NCBI GenBank assembly: GCA_046154525.1
Contig: JBJXDS010000210.1
Span: 1-5,061 of the forward strand
DNA from: JABWCE01 sp046154525
GTDB taxonomy: Bacteria; Bacteroidota; Bacteroidia; NS11-12g; UBA9320
Reading direction: 5' to 3'
Length of the DNA stretch: 5,061 nt
Shown: piece after piece, positions 1 through 5,061 of the stretch
Layout: each line of letters starts with the position of its first letter
Position numbering within the stretch: position 1 is the stretch's first letter
Program-made: the position numbers and the translations under genes
The notes under the pieces: generated by a model
The model's input: only the letters and a program-made list of their open reading frames with translations
Told to the model about the DNA's origin: nothing
Databases searched by the model: none

Positions 1-1
1 G

Positions 2-136
2 GAAGGTGTAGGGTCAAATATTGAAATAACCAATGCCCAACAAGAGGTAAAAACTTCGCAAACAAACTATTTAAATGCAATTTACGATTTATTAAATGCT
101 CAGATAGAATTGAAAAAAGCCTACGGAAAACTTTAA
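2..136 (+). CDS. TolC-like outer membrane efflux protein, C-terminal end (5' partial)
   Basis: Only the last 44 codons are present; the frame is open from the left edge to the TAA at 134-136. The peptide includes NAQQEVKTSQTNYLNAIYDL and then LLNAQIELKKAYGKL. This is the usual ending of the outer membrane efflux protein (OEP/TolC) family: a long alpha-helix with an 'AQQ...Y..A.YD...A...L..A.G.L' pattern. Family members form trimeric outer-membrane beta-barrels with a periplasmic helical tunnel that docks to an adaptor protein. The adaptor and RND pump genes follow directly on the same strand, 67 bases downstream, so this is very probably the channel component of the same pump and is co-transcribed with them. 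The signal peptide, beta-strands and start lie outside the window, so completeness cannot be judged. Family assignment rests on a short segment plus strong context. Confidence 0.85.
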   Translation, partial: EGVGSNIEITNAQQEVKTSQTNYLNAIYDLLNAQIELKKAYGKL

Positions 137-162
137 AATATCAGATTATACTATACCGATAA

Positions 163-203
163 TTAAAAAATAAATTAAAACTAAAAATAACTAAAAAATA
201 AGT
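163..203 (+). promoter_or_regulatory. A-rich translation start region of the adaptor gene, with a short tandem repeat
   Basis: The bases before the ATG at 204 are almost only A and T and contain no AGGAGG-like Shine-Dalgarno sequence. Two near-identical units, CTAAAAATAA (181-190) and CTAAAAAATAA (191-201), sit directly before the start. Bacteroidota genes are known to rely little on Shine-Dalgarno pairing and to favour A-rich, unstructured start regions, so this is read as a translation leader. No Bacteroidota-type promoter (TTTG, then TAnnTTTG) is visible in 137-203, which fits read-through from the upstream channel gene. Whether the tandem unit matters beyond its A-richness is unknown. Confidence 0.35.
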
Positions 204-1343
204 ATGAAAAAATTAAAACAAATATCAGTTCTATTAGTATTTGTAGCCTTTGCTGCTTCCTGTGGAAATTCTGACGATAGTGCCTTGGGTAAAAAGAAAG
301 AAGAATTAATCAAACTAAAAGAAGAGCGAAAAGCATTAAACACCAAAATTATGAATTTGGAAGCTGAAATAGTAAAGTTGGATTCAAATGCTGCCGACCG
401 ATCCAAGGCCAAGCTTGTAACTATAAAAGTCATTGCCACCGAGTCGTTTACCAATTATATTGAAATAATGGGTAAGGTAGATGCCGACCAAAATACCAAT
501 GTTAGTGCCGAAATACCAGGAACAATGCAGCGCATTATGGTTCATGCAGGGCAAACCGTATCTGTGGGACAAACCTTAGGTGAAATAGATAACACCGTTT
601 CAGAAATAGCGATGAACGAACTAAAACAGCAAATTGATTTTGCGAAAACAATTTATGAAAAACAAAAAAATCTTTGGGATCAGAAAATAGGTTCGGAAAT
701 ACAATATCTAACCTCTAAAAACAATTATGAGGGATTGCAAAAAAAATTGGCAACTATGAATCAACAACTGGGAATGGCTCGTATTAAATCGCCTATATCA
801 GGTGTGGTAGATGAAGTGTATGCCAAAGTAGGGCAAACAGTAGCTCCTGGAGTTCCATGTTTCCGAATTGTAAATTCAAATAAATTGAAAATTAAGGCCA
901 ACGTGGCCGAATCGTTTGCTGGAAAAATAAACATTGGGAATAAAGTTAAATTATATTTTCCTGATTTAGAACAGGGGGCCGAAGGCACAGTGAGTTATGT
1001 ATCACGGGTTATTGACCCAATTAATAGAGCGTTTAACGTTGAAATTCCATTAACATCAAATGGGAATTATAAACCCAACATGATGGCACAAATCAGGATA
1101 GTGGATTATAGTACAGATATGGCGATCGTTGTTCCCGTAAACACCATTCGCAATGTTGGTGATGAAAATTTTGTAATGGTAGCCATTGAAAAAAATAGTA
1201 AGAAATATGCTGCTAAACGAAAAATAATTGCTGCCAAAACCTACAATGGCCAAACTGAAATAACATCAGGATTAGTGGTTGGCGATAATTTAATTACCGT
1301 GGGTTATCAGGAACTTGAAGATGGGGACGAAATCAAATTTTAA
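204..1343 (+). CDS. RND efflux periplasmic adaptor (membrane fusion protein), lipoprotein
   Basis: This 379-aa protein links the inner-membrane pump to the outer-membrane channel. Residues 1-19 are a lipoprotein signal peptide (MKKLKQ, then a hydrophobic stretch ending AAS), with Cys20 as the likely lipidation site. Residues 30-60 form a heptad coiled coil. After it come the membrane-proximal strands (about 71-95), the first half of the lipoyl/barrel-sandwich domain (about 99-130), a short alpha-hairpin (about 132-190, tip near 156-168), and the second lipoyl half with the family signature ARIKSPISGVVDEV (192-205). The beta-barrel domain spans about 226-300 and the C-terminal membrane-proximal domain about 301-379. 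Length and domain order fit the AcrA/HlyD-type adaptor family of RND systems. The start was chosen because it alone yields the signal peptide, and no upstream in-frame alternative is better. It lies between the channel and pump genes in the common operon order. Oddities are the coiled coil between anchor and barrel and an SDD stretch just after the Cys. The adaptor role is secure; the substrate is unknown. Confidence 0.95.
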   Translation: MKKLKQISVLLVFVAFAASCGNSDDSALGKKKEELIKLKEERKALNTKIMNLEAEIVKLDSNAADRSKAKLVTIKVIATESFTNYIEIMGKVDADQNTNVSAEIPGTMQRIMVHAGQTVSVGQTLGEIDNTVSEIAMNELKQQIDFAKTIYEKQKNLWDQKIGSEIQYLTSKNNYEGLQKKLATMNQQLGMARIKSPISGVVDEVYAKVGQTVAPGVPCFRIVNSNKLKIKANVAESFAGKINIGNKVKLYFPDLEQGAEGTVSYVSRVIDPINRAFNVEIPLTSNGNYKPNMMAQIRIVDYSTDMAIVVPVNTIRNVGDENFVMVAIEKNSKKYAAKRKIIAAKTYNGQTEITSGLVVGDNLITVGYQELEDGDEIKF

Positions 1344-1377
1344 TTTGACAATGAGCCAGTTTGAAAATTTGAAAATG
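1344..1377 (+). repeat. Direct repeats of TTTGA(A/C)AAT(G/T) immediately after the adaptor stop codon
   Basis: Three related words occur: TTTGACAATG (1344-1353), TTTGAAAATT (1360-1369) and TTTGAAAATG (1368-1377), the last two overlapping. The spacer between the first two is AGCCAG. From memory, intergenic DNA of many Bacteroidota contains strings of the 'CAATTTGAAAATG' and 'AATGAGCCA' type, so this may be one copy of a dispersed non-coding repeat. That identity is not proven by this window. The block is not preceded by a visible TAnnTTTG promoter element in the right arrangement. Confidence 0.5.
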
Positions 1378-1387
1378 AAAAAAATAT

Positions 1388-1415
1388 TCAATAATCAATT
1401 CTCAATGTCCAATAC
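1388..1415 (+). repeat. Four-unit imperfect 7-bp tandem array (TCAATNN)
   Basis: Units in exact 7-base register are TCAATAA (1388-1394), TCAATTC (1395-1401), TCAATGT (1402-1408) and CCAATAC (1409-1415). A degenerate fifth unit, TCATGGG, follows. The core is YCAAT with two variable bases. It is non-coding: no convincing frame crosses it, and it lies between the adaptor stop and the pump start. It adjoins the TTTGAAAATG repeats on the left and a C/G-rich hairpin on the right, so the three may be parts of one composite intergenic element. Function is unknown. Confidence 0.5.
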
Positions 1416-1422
1416 TCATGGG

Positions 1423-1460
1423 TAAGCCGTCCCTCTTATAAAGGGGGTTGGGGGATGTTT
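1423..1460. repeat. C/G-rich hairpin element, probable dispersed Bacteroidota intergenic repeat
   Basis: A 7-bp inverted repeat with a 3-base loop is visible: CCCTCTT (1431-1437), loop ATA, AAGGGGG (1441-1447), with one G-T pair. It is followed by TTGGGGGATGTTTTAA. The C and G runs stand out sharply from the AT-rich surroundings. On the minus strand the element reads as a peptide containing SPNPLYKRDG; from memory, such peptides are a recurring artefact of spurious ORFs over small dispersed repeats in Bacteroidota. No target-site duplication is seen at its edges. It is not followed by a T-run right after the stem, so it is a poor intrinsic terminator. It could still form a structure in the operon mRNA. 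Confidence 0.55.
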
Positions 1461-1498
1461 TAATAAATTTAAGAATAAAAAAAATAACACTAAACAAA

Positions 1499-4400
1499 AT
1501 GCAAGAAAACAAAAAAGGACCAAAAGAATTTTTTGCCAGTAGCTGGTCTATTGATAATAAAACGAGCATATTTATTTTTACCATAATTCTTTCGTTGGTG
1601 GGCATTGCCTCATACTTTAGTTTGCCAAAAGAGAAATTTCCAGACATTGTAATACCAACTATAATGGTAAATACAATTTATCCTGGTTCGGCCCCTGCTG
1701 ATATCGAAAATTTGGTTACCAAACCTATTGAAAAGCAAATAAAATCAATATCGGGGGTAAAAAAGTTAACAAGTAACTCGGTTCAGGATTTTTCGATGGT
1801 AATGGTTGAATTTAATACGGATGTAGATGTAACTGAGGCCAAACGAAAAGTTAAAGACGCGGTAGATAAAGCCAGGGCTGATTTGCCAAACGACTTACCC
1901 AAAGAACCATCCGTAATGGAGCTTGACTTTAGTGAAATGCCTATATTATTCGTTAACATATCGGGCGATTACGACCTAAACCAGCTAAAAAAATATGCAG
2001 AAATGGCTGAGGATAAAATAGAAGCACTACCCGAAATTACGCGTGTGGACCTAGTTGGTGCTTTGGATAGAGAAATACAAGTAGATGTGGACATGTATAA
2101 AATGGAAGCCGCCCTTGTTACTCTAAGGGATGTAGAAAATGCCATTGCTTTTGAAAACATGCGTATTTCAGGAGGAAATATTAAAATGGAAAATATGCAA
2201 CGAACCCTAAGTATATCGGGGGAGTTTGACAATATTGAACAAATAAAAAACCTGATGATACGAGGAATGGGAGGTGCAGCTGTTTATTTAAGAGATATAG
2301 CTACGGTAAAGGATGCTTTTAAGGAACAGGAGAGTTTTGCCCGCTTGGATCATAAAAATGTTTTAACCTTAAATATTATAAAGCGGAGTGGTGAAAATCT
2401 GATAGAGGCCAGTGATAAAAGCCGGGCTATAATAGCTGAACTACAAAAAATTAAATTTCCCAAAGACCTAAATGTAGTGTTAACAGGCGACCAAAGTAAT
2501 GATACCCGAGTTACACTTCACGATTTGATAAACACCATTATTATAGGGTTTATATTGGTTACATTTATTCTTATGTTTTTTATGGGTGCTACCAATGCTT
2601 TTTTTGTGGCGTTGTCGGTTCCACTTTCTTGTTTTATAGCCTTTTTGGTTTTTCCTGCCATTGGGTTTAGTTTAAATATGATCGTACTTTTTGCTTTTTT
2701 ACTAGCCTTAGGTATAGTGGTGGATGATGCCATTGTGGTAATAGAAAACACGCATCGAATTTATGACAACGGGAAAATACCTATAAAAACAGCTGCCAAG
2801 CAGGCCGCCGGCGAGGTATTTTTACCCGTACTTTCAGGTACTTTAACCACCCTGGCTCCGTTTGTACCCTTGGCTTTTTGGCAAGGGATTATTGGTAAAT
2901 TTATGTTCTTTTTACCGGTTACACTCATTGTAACCTTACTTGCTTCACTGTTGGTGGCTTATATTATTAACCCGGTATTTGCTGTTCAGTTTATGAAACC
3001 TCACAAAGACCCTAACGATCCTGAAGTGAAACGCAAAAGCAAAAAAGGAATTAAAATGGCTTCCATAATTTTAGGTTCCATTGCCTTACTTATGTATTTA
3101 GCGGGCAACTTTGGAGGAGGTAATTTTATAGTTACCATGCTTTTGGTTTTTTTACTTTATAAATTTATTTTAAGTAAGTTAATTGCCAAATTTCAGGAAA
3201 AAACATGGCCTGGTTTTCAGTCAAGATATGCGAGAGTTTTAACGTGGTGCTTAAAAGCAAAACGTCCGGTTTGGCTTTTATTGGGCACTGTGGGTTTATT
3301 TATATTTTCAATTGTACTTGTAATGGTTAAAAGCCCGGGAAGCAATTTTTTTCCGCCAGGAGAACCGCACTTTGTATATACTTATATTACCCTGCCGGTA
3401 GGTACCGATCAAAAATATACCGATGAGGTAACCAAGGAGGTAGAAAACCGGATTTACAAAGTAATAGGAAAAAATAATCCGATAGTAGAATCTGTAATTT
3501 CAAACGTGGCAGTGGGAGCTACAGACCCACAAGACAATGATAGAAGCGTGGCCAGTAATAAAGCAAAAGTATCTGTATCATTTGTAGCTTTTGATAAGCG
3601 AAATGGTGAATCAACCGATGATTATCTTACTAAAATACGCGAGGCCATGAAAGGCATACCCGGTGCAGCTATTACCGTAGGTAAAGAAGCCAACGGACCT
3701 CCGGTTCAAAAACCAATAAGTATAGAAATAGCCGGAGATGATTTTGATGAACTAATTGCAGAAAGCAATAGAATAAAACGCTATTTGGATAGTATAAATG
3801 TGGAAGGAGTGGAAGAATTAAAATCTGACCTCGTGAATATTAAACCTGAAATAGTGGTGGATATTGATAGAGAAAGAGCCAACCATGAAGGTATAAGTAC
3901 AGCTCAAATTGGAATGGAGATTAGAACGGCGGTGTATGGTAAAGAAATTTCAAAATTTAAAGATGAAAACGATGATTACCCAATTCAGCTTAGGTTTATG
4001 GAAAGCCAGCGGGCCAATATAAACCAACTGATGAACCTGAAAATAACCTACCGCGATATGAACTTGAATGGCATGATAAGGCAAGTGCCTTTGAGCTCAG
4101 TAGCTAATATTCATTACAGCAATACTTATGGTGGAATTAAGCGCAAAAATCAAAAACGATTGGTTACATTATCATCCAATGTTCTGAGCGATTACAATTC
4201 GAACGAAGTGGTGGCTATGGTAAACGAAGCCATAGAAGCCTACCCAAAATCGGAAACTATTGCCATAAAAATGGGTGGTGAGCAAGAAGAACAAAAGGAA
4301 ACCGGAATATTTCTATTTACAGCGTTATTGTCGTCAATAGGATTAATAATTTTGATATTGGTGGTGCAATTTAATTCGATAAGTAAACCTTTAATTATTT

Positions 4401-4888
4401 TAAGCGAAATATTATTCAGTATTATTGGTGTATTAATTGGGTTTGTAGTTTTTCAAATGGAATTCTCGATACTTATGACGGGTATTGGTATTGTAGCCTT
4501 GGCAGGAATAGTCGTGAGAAATGGGATACTGTTGGTTGAGTTTACTGATGAATTGATAGAACGGGGCATGACTCCATTAGATGCTATAATTGAAGCGGGC
4601 CGTATTCGTATGACTCCGGTAATACTTACAGCATCTGCTACTATCTTAGGATTGGTTCCATTAGCGGTGGGTTTAAATATTGATTTTGTAACCATGTTTA
4701 CCGAATTGAATCCACACATCTTTTTTGGGGGTGATAGTGTGGCCTTTTGGGGGCCATTAAGTTGGACAATGATTTTTGGACTTGGCTTTGCCACTTTTCT
4801 TACACTGATATTAGTTCCGGCCATGTATTTAATTTCAGTTAAGGCTAAAATTAGAGCTAAGCATTTTGCCAAACGATTAGGCGCATAA
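1499..4888 (+). CDS. RND-family efflux pump permease, HAE-like inner-membrane proton antiporter
   Basis: This 1129-aa protein is the energised component of the pump. It exports substrate in exchange for protons and should work as a trimer with the adaptor and channel encoded just upstream. TM1 lies at about 22-41, followed by the first periplasmic porter domain (YPGSAPADIENLVTKPIE at 61-78). TM2-TM6 lie at about 345-494 and include the TM4 proton-relay signature GIVVDDAIVVIEN with Asp409 and Asp410. TM7 is at about 589-610, then the second periplasmic domain to about 935, then TM8-TM12 (about 936-1112). The Asp-Asp pair and general layout match AcrB-type HAE pumps, not CusA metal pumps, which have a single Asp there. 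The ATG at 1499 was chosen over an in-frame TTG at 1448, which sits inside a repeat hairpin and adds a tail unlike the family. Its leader is A-rich with no Shine-Dalgarno. Oddities are two extra hydrophobic segments at about 520-558, Arg1007 where AcrB has the relay Lys940, and a long TM11-TM12 loop (about 1058-1088). It is somewhat longer than AcrB (1049 aa). The frame is intact. Substrate range is not predictable. Confidence 0.96.
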   Translation: MQENKKGPKEFFASSWSIDNKTSIFIFTIILSLVGIASYFSLPKEKFPDIVIPTIMVNTIYPGSAPADIENLVTKPIEKQIKSISGVKKLTSNSVQDFSMVMVEFNTDVDVTEAKRKVKDAVDKARADLPNDLPKEPSVMELDFSEMPILFVNISGDYDLNQLKKYAEMAEDKIEALPEITRVDLVGALDREIQVDVDMYKMEAALVTLRDVENAIAFENMRISGGNIKMENMQRTLSISGEFDNIEQIKNLMIRGMGGAAVYLRDIATVKDAFKEQESFARLDHKNVLTLNIIKRSGENLIEASDKSRAIIAELQKIKFPKDLNVVLTGDQSNDTRVTLHDLINTIIIGFILVTFILMFFMGATNAFFVALSVPLSCFIAFLVFPAIGFSLNMIVLFAFLLALGIVVDDAIVVIENTHRIYDNGKIPIKTAAKQAAGEVFLPVLSGTLTTLAPFVPLAFWQGIIGKFMFFLPVTLIVTLLASLLVAYIINPVFAVQFMKPHKDPNDPEVKRKSKKGIKMASIILGSIALLMYLAGNFGGGNFIVTMLLVFLLYKFILSKLIAKFQEKTWPGFQSRYARVLTWCLKAKRPVWLLLGTVGLFIFSIVLVMVKSPGSNFFPPGEPHFVYTYITLPVGTDQKYTDEVTKEVENRIYKVIGKNNPIVESVISNVAVGATDPQDNDRSVASNKAKVSVSFVAFDKRNGESTDDYLTKIREAMKGIPGAAITVGKEANGPPVQKPISIEIAGDDFDELIAESNRIKRYLDSINVEGVEELKSDLVNIKPEIVVDIDRERANHEGISTAQIGMEIRTAVYGKEISKFKDENDDYPIQLRFMESQRANINQLMNLKITYRDMNLNGMIRQVPLSSVANIHYSNTYGGIKRKNQKRLVTLSSNVLSDYNSNEVVAMVNEAIEAYPKSETIAIKMGGEQEEQKETGIFLFTALLSSIGLIILILVVQFNSISKPLIILSEILFSIIGVLIGFVVFQMEFSILMTGIGIVALAGIVVRNGILLVEFTDELIERGMTPLDAIIEAGRIRMTPVILTASATILGLVPLAVGLNIDFVTMFTELNPHIFFGGDSVAFWGPLSWTMIFGLGFATFLTLILVPAMYLISVKAKIRAKHFAKRLGA

Positions 4889-4914
4889 GCTGATTTGATT
4901 TATTATAGATTCCA

Positions 4915-4950
4915 CCCTCCATGGTTTTAAAAAACTTTGGAGGGTTTTTT
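4915..4950 (+). terminator. Intrinsic (Rho-independent) terminator of the efflux operon
   Basis: A perfect 7-bp stem, CCCTCCA (4915-4921) with TGGAGGG (4938-4944), is followed at once by six T (4945-4950) and then ATTTT. The 16-base loop can fold further, with GTTT (4924-4927) pairing with AAAC (4932-4935). The stem begins 26 bases after the pump stop codon, which marks the 3' end of the channel-adaptor-pump transcript. There is no A-run just left of the stem, so it looks one-directional (plus strand). Confidence 0.9.
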
Positions 4951-5013
4951 ATTTTAAAAAAAATGTGCATTTGGATGAATATTATTTAAACCCTGATAAA
5001 GCATACGTTGATT

Positions 5014-5061
5014 ATGGCTGAGCAGATTGATTTTAAGATGTATTATTTGGATGGGCAGATT
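5014..5061 (+). CDS. Possible start of a downstream gene (3' partial, unrecognised)
   Basis: An ATG at 5014 opens a frame that runs 16 codons to the right edge (MAEQIDFKMYYLDGQI). The nearest upstream in-frame stop is the TAA at 4987-4989, and a TTG at 5008 is an alternative start. There is no Shine-Dalgarno, as expected here, but also no clear TAnnTTTG promoter and no A-rich leader like those of the other two genes. A minus-strand frame is open over the same stretch from the right edge to a stop at 4954-4956, so the coding strand is uncertain. I do not recognise the peptide. The segment 4951-5013 otherwise holds nothing I can name. Confidence 0.2.
   Translation, partial: MAEQIDFKMYYLDGQI

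Noticed and set aside
137..203. A separate promoter for the adaptor and pump genes
   Set aside because: No TAnnTTTG box with a TTTG or TTG box 17-20 bases upstream could be found; the gap is short and fits an operon leader.
1431..1460. Hairpin as an intrinsic terminator between adaptor and pump genes
   Set aside because: The stem is followed by TTGGGGGATG rather than a T-run, so it lacks the second half of a terminator, and the pump gene needs read-through from upstream.
1448..1498. In-frame TTG start that would extend the RND pump by 17 residues
   Set aside because: The TTG lies at the edge of the C/G-rich repeat hairpin. The added residues do not resemble RND N-termini, and the ATG at 1499 has the A-rich leader typical of this genome and gives a normal cytoplasmic tail before TM1.
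1402..1647. 81-codon open frame on the minus strand across the intergenic repeat
   Set aside because: It overlaps the pump start, and its C-terminal part is simply the repeat hairpin read backwards (SPNPLYKRDG), a known kind of spurious ORF.
2711..2749. Heavy-metal (CusA/CzcA-type) pump identity
   Set aside because: The TM4 motif carries two adjacent aspartates as in HAE pumps, whereas CusA-type pumps have a single Asp followed by Ala. The overall sequence also reads as HAE-like.
4453..4872. 139-codon open frame on the minus strand
   Set aside because: It lies wholly opposite the TM9-TM12 coding region of the intact RND gene. Its peptide has no recognisable domain and is a compositional shadow.

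Overview
The window carries the end of a tripartite RND efflux operon from a member of the Bacteroidota, probably Flavobacteriia or Sphingobacteriia-like. The lineage is inferred from AT-rich DNA, A-rich start regions with no Shine-Dalgarno sequence, a lipoprotein adaptor with an N-terminal coiled coil, and an RND pump with sequence features I associate with that phylum. No species can be named from the sequence alone.

Layout, all on the plus strand. Positions 2-136 are the C-terminal 44 codons of a TolC-like outer-membrane channel protein. After a 67-base A/T-rich gap, 204-1343 encodes the periplasmic adaptor (membrane fusion protein, lipoprotein, 379 aa). A 155-base gap (1344-1498) follows. 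It is packed with repeat-like DNA: direct repeats of the type TTTGAAAATG, a 7-base-period array of TCAATNN units, and a C/G-rich hairpin resembling the dispersed intergenic repeats of Bacteroidota genomes. The inner-membrane RND pump (1129 aa) runs from an ATG at 1499 to 4888. A strong intrinsic terminator at 4915-4950 closes the operon. The last 111 bases hold no confident gene, only a possible 5' end of another reading frame (ATG at 5014).

The three proteins should assemble into one envelope-spanning pump. The RND trimer takes substrate from the periplasm or inner membrane using the proton gradient, the adaptor seals it to the TolC-like channel, and the channel passes the substrate out of the cell. 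The TM4 Asp-Asp pair places the pump with the HAE (hydrophobic/amphiphilic compound) type rather than the CusA metal type. The substrate cannot be read from the sequence.

This is a recognisable efflux operon and I see no undescribed system in it. The points worth a second look are an extra pair of hydrophobic segments between TM6 and TM7, an Arg in place of the AcrB Lys940 relay residue, an enlarged TM11-TM12 loop, the coiled-coil stalk of the adaptor, and the composite repeat block inside the operon.
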